13,242 nt of DNA from Methanomassiliicoccaceae archaeon (lineage in GTDB: Archaea > Thermoplasmatota > Thermoplasmata > Methanomassiliicoccales > Methanomethylophilaceae), in contig JAIRJQ010000034.1 in assembly GCA_031260545.1 (NCBI GenBank), positions 1-13,242 on the forward strand, in the 5' to 3' direction. Of the stretch, positions 8,085 through 13,242 are shown in pieces. The stretch's first letter is position 1. The number at the start of each line of letters is the position of its first letter. The notes beneath the pieces were generated by a model that was given only the letters and a program-made list of their open reading frames with translations, was not told where the DNA came from and searched no databases. The position numbers and the translations under genes are program-made.

Positions 8085-8399
8085 TCAGCGGTTGGGTTTA
8101 TGCCCCTGGCCTTCATTCCAGTCCGTGACGATGCGGGATATGTGCTCAGAGATGTTCCTCTGCTGATATTCGTTATGTATCTGCGGCGTCTCGGTCATGA
8201 AGAACTCATGGTCGCACTTGGCGCATCTGAGCTTCGGGCAGTTGTTCCATGCTTCCGAACATCCCTGGCATGCGAACGTGCGTGCATACATCATCGAAAA
8301 TTCAAAACCGCAGTTGGGACATCTGAATTTTTTTAATGATGCTGTTGTATTATACGAGAAACCTTTTGCTCTCATAGCCTCATAGTAACTGTCCACCAT
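8085..8399 (-). CDS. Small cysteine-rich zinc-ribbon protein
   Basis: This 104-residue protein has seven cysteines: C27-P-N-C30, C44-Q-G-C47, C54 and C59-A-K-C62. The CxxC knuckles fit one double or two linked zinc ribbons, with C54 left over or replacing a ligand. The rest is polar, without a membrane segment or recognisable enzyme fold, and I cannot name the family. It is the last gene of the methyltransferase operon, starting 10 bases after the histidine-rich protein, with GAGGG upstream of ATG 8399. The context suggests zinc handling, a scaffold for the methyltransferase, or a transcription factor for the operon; this is inference. The alternative start at M9 would not change the zinc part. 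Confidence 0.75.
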   Translation of the reverse strand: MVDSYYEAMRAKGFSYNTTASLKKFRCPNCGFEFSMMYARTFACQGCSEAWNNCPKLRCAKCDHEFFMTETPQIHNEYQQRNISEHISRIVTDWNEGQGHKPNR

Positions 8400-8409
8400 T
8401 TCATTTCCC

Positions 8410-8991
8410 TCAGCTGGGATGCGTGATGCTCCTCTCTACGTCGGAATGATCAGCGGTCACCTCATACGGTACGTTCCATTTTTGGAATATGCCGTCAAGG
8501 ACGTCCAGCACGCTTTCGCGGACGCGATCGTCCCATATACCGTGAACGATGATGTGTAGCATGAATCTCGCTTTGTATATTTTATCAGAACTCATCGAAT
8601 CCTTTATTCTTGTGGGGGCCCGGTGGTCGACGATGCTTGACATTATCGAACCGTCGTCATTCGAAAAGAACGATTTGACGTGGCCTACAAGGTCCGCTCC
8701 GTTATCCATGCAGCTCTTTGTGACCGTTACCATAAGATCGTCAATGAACTTCAGGACGTTATCCTTGGATAATCCTTTTGCGGACATTATGTCAATATCG
8801 ATCGCATACTTCCCGAGTTCGTCGACCGCCCTGTGTATCTCCAAATGTAATTTATCATGCTCGTCCGCGGGGTTGCCGTGATCGTCTTCATGATCATGGT
8901 CGTGTTCATGGTCATCATCGTGCTCATGATCATGGTTGTGTTCATGGTCATCATCGTGCTCATGTTCATGGTCGTGGTCGTCGCGGTGCAT
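8410..8991 (-). CDS. Histidine-rich metal-binding protein with unknown C-terminal domain
   Basis: This 193-residue protein opens with a tract of alternating His and Asp/Glu, with 16 histidines in the first 45 residues built on a 12-residue unit HDDDHEHxHDHE. Such tracts bind Zn, Ni or Co and are known from metal chaperones and storage proteins such as HypB, UreE and some CobW relatives. Residues from about 45 to 193 form a compact mixed domain that I do not recognise, with conserved-looking stretches around G-L-S-K-D-N-V and H-I-I-V-H-G-I-W-D-D. ATG 8991 is chosen because GGGTGAT lies just upstream, overlapping the CobW stop region. A longer frame to 9069 would overlap the CobW gene. Its place between a CobW GTPase and a zinc-ribbon protein supports a metal buffer or donor role. 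Confidence 0.75.
   Translation of the reverse strand: MHRDDHDHEHEHDDDHEHNHDHEHDDDHEHDHDHEDDHGNPADEHDKLHLEIHRAVDELGKYAIDIDIMSAKGLSKDNVLKFIDDLMVTVTKSCMDNGADLVGHVKSFFSNDDGSIMSSIVDHRAPTRIKDSMSSDKIYKARFMLHIIVHGIWDDRVRESVLDVLDGIFQKWNVPYEVTADHSDVERSITHPS
8886..8980 (-). repeat. 36-bp tandem repeat coding for the His/Asp/Glu tract
   Basis: Two nearly identical 36-bp copies run 8902-8937 and 8938-8973, with partial copies on each side. Each encodes 12 residues. The copies differ at two or three bases, so unit number could change by slippage or recombination without breaking the frame, altering the number of metal-binding histidines. Confidence 0.75.
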
Positions 8992-8995
8992 CTGA

Positions 8996-9661
8996 TCACC
9001 CTTTGTATTGTTTGCGGAGCAGTTCCTCTTCAACCGCTTCATCATACCTCGGTGATATGCGCGTCTCAATGAGGTCGCATGCGTACATTATGCCAAGTCC
9101 GGTCTCCGACGACATGTGAGATATCTCCGCCCGGGGGTTTATCTCTTTGATGAGTTTCTCTGTTTTTGTTATGTCAGCCGCGGATGCGGTATCGACCTTA
9201 TTCACAAAGCACACGTCCGCTTCGCGTATCTGCGTTTCCACCAGTCTTTTCACCGCCTTGACAAGAAGGTCTATCCTCGTTGCGTCCACCAATGTTATGA
9301 CGGGTGCGTGCTCGATGATCATGTCCGCTTTAGCTTCAGAATACTCGGCGGCGCGTTTCAGTCCCCATGGTATGGCGACGCCCGACGGTTCGACGATCAC
9401 GATCTCCGGATCGAACGAATCATGCAGTTTCGCTAACGTCTCTGAGAATGTGCCGGCGATCTGGCAGCATATGCACCCGCCGGCGATCTCCTTTGCCTTC
9501 AGTCCGTGAGATTCAATGAATTTAGCGTCGACGTTTATTTCGCCCACATCGTTGACGACGATGGCCATCCTGTGGCCTCTTTTCATGAGCTCATCAACGA
9601 TCTTCATGACCGCGGTCGTCTTTCCGCTGCCTAAGAATCCGGCGATCTGTGATACCTTCAT
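8996..9661 (-). CDS. CobW/COG0523-type metal-chaperone GTPase (short form)
   Basis: This 221-residue GTPase has Walker A GFLGSGKTT at residues 8-16, the CobW-type metal motif GGCICCQ at 61-67 (C63, C65, C66), EPSG at 91-94 and the guanine-binding NKVD at 154-157. COG0523 proteins use GTP to deliver Zn or Co to target enzymes. The usual CobW C-terminal domain of about 100 residues is missing, and the protein ends soon after the G domain. The adjacent His-rich protein might supply the missing metal-binding part. ATG 9661 is preferred over 9733: GGAGAGTGAG precedes it, and the upstream residues run through a T-rich spacer into the methyltransferase gene. The context of a zinc methyltransferase and corrinoid protein favours delivery of zinc to the methyltransferase. 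HypB/UreG-like nickel roles are less likely, since GCxCC is a COG0523 mark. Confidence 0.85.
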   Translation of the reverse strand: MKVSQIAGFLGSGKTTAVMKIVDELMKRGHRMAIVVNDVGEINVDAKFIESHGLKAKEIAGGCICCQIAGTFSETLAKLHDSFDPEIVIVEPSGVAIPWGLKRAAEYSEAKADMIIEHAPVITLVDATRIDLLVKAVKRLVETQIREADVCFVNKVDTASAADITKTEKLIKEINPRAEISHMSSETGLGIMYACDLIETRISPRYDEAVEEELLRKQYKG

Positions 9662-9729
9662 TTTTCTCACTCTCCGTATTAAAAAGGGCATAAAGAAGAT
9701 AATGTAAAAAGTTTTGGTAAGGCTCCCGT
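9662..9729 (-). promoter_or_regulatory. T-rich spacer between methyltransferase and CobW genes
   Basis: On the minus strand this 68-bp gap has runs CTTTTTAC, CTTCTTTATG and CCCTTTTTAATAC ahead of the CobW ribosome site. It could end part of the methyltransferase transcripts, lowering expression of the downstream metal genes, or contain a weak internal promoter (TTTTTAATA). It is the only sizeable gap in the five-gene run. Confidence 0.35.
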
Positions 9730-10821
9730 TCACCAGTCAACGACACCGTATTTCTTCGTCGCGTCGACAACGGCCTTGATGTTCTCTTTCTTCGTGTGAA
9801 CATCCGGAGGTACTTCGCATCCGCTCGCGATGATGTATCTTGAGCCGAGTCCTCTCTTGCACAATGCCGTCTTGACCTCATGGCACAGGTCCTTCGTCAC
9901 CTGGGTGATCTTTTCCACGGATCCGCGGATGAACAGCTGCGGGTCTATCTGACCGCCGACGAGACAGTTGTCTGCGTATCCCTGCTCGATCGTCTCTTTC
10001 GCGGACGGTGAACCGGGGATGAGCGGATAGTATGCCATCGAGTAGATCACGGGCTTGAACGCCTTGATCTGTGTGTCCAGGTGCGGAAGGTCCGCACAGT
10101 TGTGTATGCAGAATGCCATTCCCTCTTTTGTGGTCAGTTCGTTGAGATCGCCGGCGTATTTCTTCTGTCCTTCGAACTCATCGTACTCTTTGTCGCCGAG
10201 GCACGAGTAGTTGCCCCAGAGGTAGTCCCAGCAAAGTCCTGCGCATCCGGTCTTGGCGAATCCCTTCACCATCTCCACGTCGTACGCTGTCATTACTGCC
10301 AGTGCTTTGTGGACAGCCGACGGGTTGGTGAACATGTCCATGAACACCCTCTCCGCACCCGCGACCTGTGTGAGCGCGAGCAGCGGGCCCTCAAGGAACC
10401 CTGCGGTGATCACCTGCGTTTTCAGAACGTCGCAGAAAAGTTTCGTTCCTTCGAGTATAACTCCGGACCTTCCTTTCTTGATGTCCGGGACCTTGAATTT
10501 CTCGTAGTCCTCAACGCTTTTGACAACGGGCTTGTCGACGAACGGCGTGTTCTGCTCGTCCATCCTGACGCCTGCTCCGAGGTCGCCGGCCATGACGGAA
10601 AGGTCCATAAGACCGATCGCGTAGTCAAAGCCATATGCTTTCTGGCCTTCGATGAACGCCTGTGCGAACAGTTTCGAATTGTGCGCCCAGTCTCTGTACG
10701 TGATACCGCCGTTCACCAGGTTCCTGTTAACACCGCAAGCGATCGGATATGTTGAAAGCCTGTCGCCTTTGGCGTTCGTGATCGCTGCCATAACTCTCTC
10801 GATATGTGACATCTCAGCCAT
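9730..10821 (-). CDS. Zinc-type methylcobamide:coenzyme M methyltransferase (MtsA/MtbA/MtaA-like)
   Basis: This 363-residue protein has the uroporphyrinogen-decarboxylase-like fold of the methanogen methylcobamide:CoM methyltransferases. The zinc ligands of that group are visible: H240-x-C242 in IHNCAD, and C335 in ASGCEVPPD, followed by the usual E-N-I-K-A. True uroporphyrinogen decarboxylases lack this zinc set, so haem synthesis is unlikely. The reaction would move methyl from the corrinoid protein to coenzyme M-SH in the cytoplasm, giving methyl-CoM. ATG 10821 follows GAGGTG, and one base separates it from the corrinoid gene stop. The direct pairing with a corrinoid gene and absence of a substrate methyltransferase recall MtsA/MtsB, where one protein both demethylates the thiol and methylates CoM. 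MtaA, MtbA or an orphan paralogue remain possible, so no symbol is given. Confidence 0.85.
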   Translation of the reverse strand: MAEMSHIERVMAAITNAKGDRLSTYPIACGVNRNLVNGGITYRDWAHNSKLFAQAFIEGQKAYGFDYAIGLMDLSVMAGDLGAGVRMDEQNTPFVDKPVVKSVEDYEKFKVPDIKKGRSGVILEGTKLFCDVLKTQVITAGFLEGPLLALTQVAGAERVFMDMFTNPSAVHKALAVMTAYDVEMVKGFAKTGCAGLCWDYLWGNYSCLGDKEYDEFEGQKKYAGDLNELTTKEGMAFCIHNCADLPHLDTQIKAFKPVIYSMAYYPLIPGSPSAKETIEQGYADNCLVGGQIDPQLFIRGSVEKITQVTKDLCHEVKTALCKRGLGSRYIIASGCEVPPDVHTKKENIKAVVDATKKYGVVDW

Positions 10822-10822
10822 T

Positions 10823-11461
10823 TTAAAACACCTCTTTCAGCCATGCCGCACAGTCCTGTGCGTTCGCATCCCTGTGGTCCGCTCCGATCTCCTTCGCAAA
10901 TGCGGGAGAAGTGGGCGCACCGCCGATGCATACCTTCACGTTCTTTCTGTAACCGTTCTCAATGAGTCCGTCCACTGCAGCTTTCATTCCGTCCATCGTG
11001 GGCGTCATGAGTGTGCTGAGCGCAAGCGCATCCCATTTCTTGGCCTTCGTCTCGCTGACGATCGTGCTGATCGGTACATCCTTTCCGAGGTCGGTGACAT
11101 CGAAACCGCCTGCGGTCAGCATTGTTTTCACGATATTCTTTCCTATGTCATGCACGTCACCCTCGACGACAGCCGTTGCGGCCTTCTTCATGCTGGCCAT
11201 TGCCGATTTCGGGATAGCGGGCAGCAGTAAGTCAAGACCGGCGTACATTGTGTGCGCTGACATAAGCACCTGGGGCAGGAATACCTGACGCGCAGCATAT
11301 TTGTCACCGATGATAGACATTCCCTTCACGAGTCCGTTGTTGATGGCATCAAGGGCATCTATCTTTGCGGCAAGAGCCTCTTTAGCTCCCTCTTTCGCAA
11401 GATCCACTTTACCACCGACGACAGCATCGCTCAGTTTGTTGAGTATTGCTTCTTTCGACAA
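10823..11461 (-). CDS. Methyltransferase corrinoid protein (MtsB/MtbC-type)
   Basis: This 212-residue cobalamin-binding protein has a helical bundle over residues 1-90 and a B12-binding domain with the base-off/His-on motif GDVHDIGKNIV at 101-111, where H104 binds cobalt. Further cobalamin contacts fit L-S-T-L-M at 148-152 and I-G-G-A-P at 179-183. Length and layout match MtbC, MttC, MtmC and MtsB. It carries methyl as methyl-Co(III) to the methyltransferase encoded one base downstream. The start is TTG 11461, supported by AGGAGG seven bases upstream; no ATG is suitably placed. It is the first gene of the operon, with its own TATA box and palindromes. No RamA-type reductive activator is in the window, so activation of Co(II) must come from elsewhere or from an unrecognised protein here. 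Confidence 0.9.
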   Translation of the reverse strand: MSKEAILNKLSDAVVGGKVDLAKEGAKEALAAKIDALDAINNGLVKGMSIIGDKYAARQVFLPQVLMSAHTMYAGLDLLLPAIPKSAMASMKKAATAVVEGDVHDIGKNIVKTMLTAGGFDVTDLGKDVPISTIVSETKAKKWDALALSTLMTPTMDGMKAAVDGLIENGYRKNVKVCIGGAPTSPAFAKEIGADHRDANAQDCAAWLKEVF

Positions 11462-11493
11462 CTTCGTTCCTCCTATTATGGGAAATTGATACG

Positions 11494-11508
11494 CACCCTA
11501 TAAGGGTG
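11494..11508. promoter_or_regulatory. Palindrome near the start of the corrinoid operon transcript
   Basis: CACCCT (11494-11499) and AGGGTG (11503-11508) are perfect arms around ATA. The site lies just downstream of the likely transcript start near 11513 and about 20 bp before the AGGAGG ribosome site. A repressor bound here would block initiation. As RNA it could form a hairpin, but with a loop of only three bases. Confidence 0.5.
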
Positions 11509-11532
11509 AGATATCCGTGGAGTCATTCACAG

Positions 11533-11545
11533 AATTATATATAAT
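11533..11545 (-). promoter_or_regulatory. TATA box of the corrinoid/methyltransferase operon
   Basis: Read on the minus strand, ATTATATATAATT is a strong archaeal TATA element with an A-rich stretch upstream (CTAAACTG). Transcription should start about 26 bp downstream, near 11513, giving a leader of about 50 bases to the TTG start at 11461. Confidence 0.6.
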
Positions 11546-11557
11546 CAGTTTAGATGG

Positions 11558-11574
11558 TTGGATGGTCCATCCAA
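11558..11574. promoter_or_regulatory. 17-bp perfect palindrome upstream of the operon TATA box
   Basis: TTGGATGG and CCATCCAA form 8-bp perfect arms around one T. The site lies 13 bp upstream of the TATA box on the minus strand, a usual place for an archaeal activator. Its sequence differs from the palindrome at 11494-11508 and from the boxes at 8002-8070, so at least two regulators are suggested. Confidence 0.55.
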
Positions 11575-11771
11575 AAACTATATTCTCGCCATTAATAAAT
11601 TAAAGGCGTGCGTATATAAGTTTAGATAATATACCGGTGATAATTTAAGGAAATTAGGTATGAAAGTATAGCGTTCGGCATCTCCGGCAGAGTTCGCCGT
11701 TTAGATGATATTTAATCTTTTCTGTATAATGTAAAGTACCGTTAAGATAACGCCGAGCATAAAACGACAGT
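11575..11771. promoter_or_regulatory. AT-rich divergent intergenic region, possible promoter for 11772 gene
   Basis: Together with the operon promoter, this completes a 310-bp gene-free stretch. It is AT-rich with possible plus-strand TATA elements at 11708-11716 (ATATTTAAT) and 11723-11730 (TGTATAAT). The second would start transcription near 11752, leaving a short leader before ATG 11772. No tRNA or convincing ncRNA fold was seen. Confidence 0.3.
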
Positions 11772-12107
11772 ATGTTTATTATCTCCCACAGCGATTCCGC
11801 GGACCGCGTGAATGAGATGGAATATGAAGAATACATTGTTGATCTGAATGCGGACTGCGTGTGCGGCTGTATGGACGGCGACCGTTTTCATAAGATCTTT
11901 CACTTTCCGAACGATTACGGTGCGTCCGTTGTCGCCAACCCGAAGAAAGCGGGATTTTCAAAAAAAGGGTATCGGATACTTCTGTTAAGGTTCAGCAGCG
12001 CCACGGATTATAAGGTGGTGACGATGCCGATGTTCGACTCCAGCATACTGGAATGCGAAACATGGGAGCAGGCGGTCGCCTCAATGGGTAAAATAAAAGA
12101 ATTATGA
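11772..12107 (+). CDS. Small protein of unknown function
   Basis: This 111-residue protein is not recognised. It has an acidic N-terminal third with C50, C52 and a D-C-V-C-G-C-M-D cluster near residues 28-35, then a basic and aromatic centre (K-K-G-Y-R-I-L-L-L-R-F) and a helical C-terminus ending W-E-Q-A-V. The composition looks like real protein: codon use resembles neighbours and a terminator-like hairpin begins at the stop codon. The three close cysteines could bind metal, which would fit the metal theme of the divergent operon, but this is speculation. No clear ribosome site precedes ATG 11772; ATG 11817 with GTGA upstream is an alternative that keeps the cysteines. The promoter is shared in a divergent layout with the corrinoid operon. 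Confidence 0.55.
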   Translation: MFIISHSDSADRVNEMEYEEYIVDLNADCVCGCMDGDRFHKIFHFPNDYGASVVANPKKAGFSKKGYRILLLRFSSATDYKVVTMPMFDSSILECETWEQAVASMGKIKEL

Positions 12108-12122
12108 TGCAAAAGCATCATA
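12103..12122. terminator. Bidirectional hairpin between convergent genes
   Basis: TATGATGC and GCATCATA form an 8-bp perfect stem with an AAAA loop. The left arm overlaps the TGA stop of the 11772 gene and the hairpin ends 7 bp before the stop of the dehydrogenase gene. T-rich sequence (CATTTCTTTTTGG) follows on the plus side. The GATGC core resembles the terminator at 2782-2799. Confidence 0.55.
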
Positions 12123-12129
12123 TCGTTCC

Positions 12130-13239
12130 TCATTTCTTTTTGGATGCTTCAACAGCCGCGTTCACGTATGATGTCCACACTTTTTCGAGGTCCGATCGTG
12201 CGATGGTGTCCATTATGTACTGCGCGAATTCGTCGCCGGTGACGCCGTTGGACCTTCCCGTCATGACCTTCTTCTTTTCGAACTGACAGCAGACGTCCAG
12301 CGCCATTTCGAGCTTTCTTCCCTTTTCCGTTTCACCCATATGGTTGAGCATCATCGCTACCGCCTTGACCATACTGGACGGATCGGCGTACTGTGCTCTT
12401 CCTTCAGTGACCATCCGGGGCGCGGAACCGTGTATCGCCTCGAACATTGAATATCTCGTACCGATGTTGGCGCTCCCGGCGGTGCCCACTCCTCCCTGGA
12501 TCTGAGCAGCTTCATCAGTCAGTATATCACCGTAAAGATTAGGAAGGACCATGACCTTAAAGTCGCTCCTCCTGTACGGATCGATGAGTTTCGCGGTCAT
12601 TATGTCAATGAACCAATCGTCCCATTTCACTTCCGGGTAATCCTTGGCCACTTTTTCAGCGATGCTGAGGAATTTCCCGTCCGTTGTTTTGACGACGTTG
12701 GCTTTTGTGACAAGTGAAACATAATTCACGCCGGTCTTCTTCGCATGCTCGAAACCTGCGCGTATTATCCTTTCCGTTCCCTGCGTCGTGGCGACGCAGA
12801 AGTCTATCGCCAGGTCTTCGTTGACATCGATGCCGTCGCTTCCCAGAGCGTAGCTCCCTTCGGTGTTCTCGCGGAAGAATATCCAGTTAGCACCTATCTC
12901 GGGAACGTTCACCGGACGAACGTTGGCAAAAAGGTCCAATTCTTTTCTCATGGCCACGTTCGCACTTTCGATGTTCGGCCAGGGATCCCCTTTCTTGGGT
13001 GTAGTGGTCGGTCCTTTGAGTATGAGATGACATTTTTTAAGTTCCTCGAGGGTGTCATCAGGTATCGCCTTCATCACTTCCACACGCCTTTCGATCGTAA
13101 GTCCGTTTATGGTGCGCACCTCAATGTTCCCGCTTTTTATCCTGTCCGCGAGAAGATGTTCCATCACGATCCTCGCGGAATTGCAGATATACGGGCCAAT
13201 GCCGTCGCCGCCGCATACACCTATGATCATCTTTTTCAA
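12130..13239 (-). CDS. Isocitrate/isopropylmalate dehydrogenase family, isocitrate-type
   Basis: This protein of up to 369 residues belongs to the beta-decarboxylating dehydrogenases, which oxidise and decarboxylate 2-R-malates with NAD(P) and Mg. Visible marks are GGDGIGP (10-16), KGPTTTP (75-81), the substrate segment E-S-A-N-V-A-M-R-K-E-L-D-L (91-103) with S92, N94 and R98, N-V-R-P (106-109), ENTEGSYA (about 125) and the late EAIHGSAP. The S-x-N pair is typical of isocitrate dehydrogenase, where it binds the isocitrate carboxylate, and is normally absent from isopropylmalate dehydrogenase. Isocitrate is thus the likely substrate (2-oxoglutarate for glutamate). Homoisocitrate (AksF, coenzyme B) is the main alternative. 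The start is unresolved: TTG 13239 and ATG 13230 are both in frame, the frame stays open to the window edge, and no ribosome site is visible, so it may begin just outside. Confidence 0.8.
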   Translation of the reverse strand: MKKMIIGVCGGDGIGPYICNSARIVMEHLLADRIKSGNIEVRTINGLTIERRVEVMKAIPDDTLEELKKCHLILKGPTTTPKKGDPWPNIESANVAMRKELDLFANVRPVNVPEIGANWIFFRENTEGSYALGSDGIDVNEDLAIDFCVATTQGTERIIRAGFEHAKKTGVNYVSLVTKANVVKTTDGKFLSIAEKVAKDYPEVKWDDWFIDIMTAKLIDPYRRSDFKVMVLPNLYGDILTDEAAQIQGGVGTAGSANIGTRYSMFEAIHGSAPRMVTEGRAQYADPSSMVKAVAMMLNHMGETEKGRKLEMALDVCCQFEKKKVMTGRSNGVTGDEFAQYIMDTIARSDLEKVWTSYVNAAVEASKKK

Positions 13240-13242
13240 TTT

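Noticed and set aside
8992..9069. N-terminal extension of the histidine-rich protein to 9069
   Set aside because: It would overlap the end of the CobW gene by 74 bases, while ATG 8991 has an excellent GGGTGAT site.
9662..9733. N-terminal extension of the CobW protein, hydrophobic and signal-like
   Set aside because: It is translated from a T-rich spacer and GTPases of this family start at the MKVSQIAGF position; ATG 9661 has its own ribosome site.
9730..10821. Uroporphyrinogen decarboxylase of haem synthesis
   Set aside because: The zinc ligands HxC and the late Cys, plus the corrinoid partner, mark it as a methyltransferase.
11661..11675. Mini-frame ATG-AAA-GTA-TAG in the intergenic region
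   Set aside because: Three codons without conservation evidence or a good ribosome site; too short to support.

Overview
The window looks like the chromosome of a methylotrophic methanogenic archaeon, most likely of the Methanomassiliicoccales/Thermoplasmata. This is inferred from a corrinoid protein paired with a zinc-type methylcobamide:coenzyme M methyltransferase, from archaeal TATA boxes 25-30 bp ahead of likely transcript starts, and from Shine-Dalgarno sites of the GGTGA/GGAGG type. No 16S or other marker gene is present, so the assignment stays tentative. No tRNA, rRNA, CRISPR array, insertion sequence or phage gene was seen.

Layout. Bases 1-2669 (+) hold the 3' part of a long repeat-bearing surface protein with a C-terminal membrane anchor. 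A 259-bp gap follows with a strong hairpin, a terminator, a promoter and a leader containing two stem-loops. This leads into a homocitrate-synthase-type gene (2929-4098, +). Convergent to it, and overlapping by 3 bp, is a minus-strand pair: a HyuA-type hydantoinase/oxoprolinase ATPase (5901-7931) followed by an ABC-F ATPase (4095-5891). Their promoter region carries three evenly spaced ATACnGTAT boxes. Upstream lies a tight minus-strand operon (11461 to 8085): corrinoid protein, CoM methyltransferase, CobW-type GTPase, histidine-rich protein and a cysteine-rich zinc-ribbon protein. Its promoter is flanked by two perfect palindromes. A small unknown gene (11772-12107, +) and the end of an isocitrate dehydrogenase-type gene (12130 to the right edge, -) converge on a shared hairpin.

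How the genes may work together. The corrinoid protein would carry a methyl group as methyl-Co(III), and the zinc methyltransferase would pass it to coenzyme M for methanogenesis. The next three genes all look metal-related: a CobW/COG0523 GTPase, a protein with a 16-histidine N-terminal tract, and a seven-cysteine zinc-ribbon protein. The most interesting reading is that the operon packages a methyl-transfer pair with its own zinc (or cobalt) handling and delivery set. No substrate-specific methyltransferase is present, so the pair could act alone, as MtsA/MtsB do on methylated thiols, or draw on a partner elsewhere. The homocitrate-synthase and isocitrate-dehydrogenase-type genes could serve 2-oxoacid elongation, nitrogenase cofactor or glutamate synthesis. 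They are 8 kb apart and not co-transcribed.
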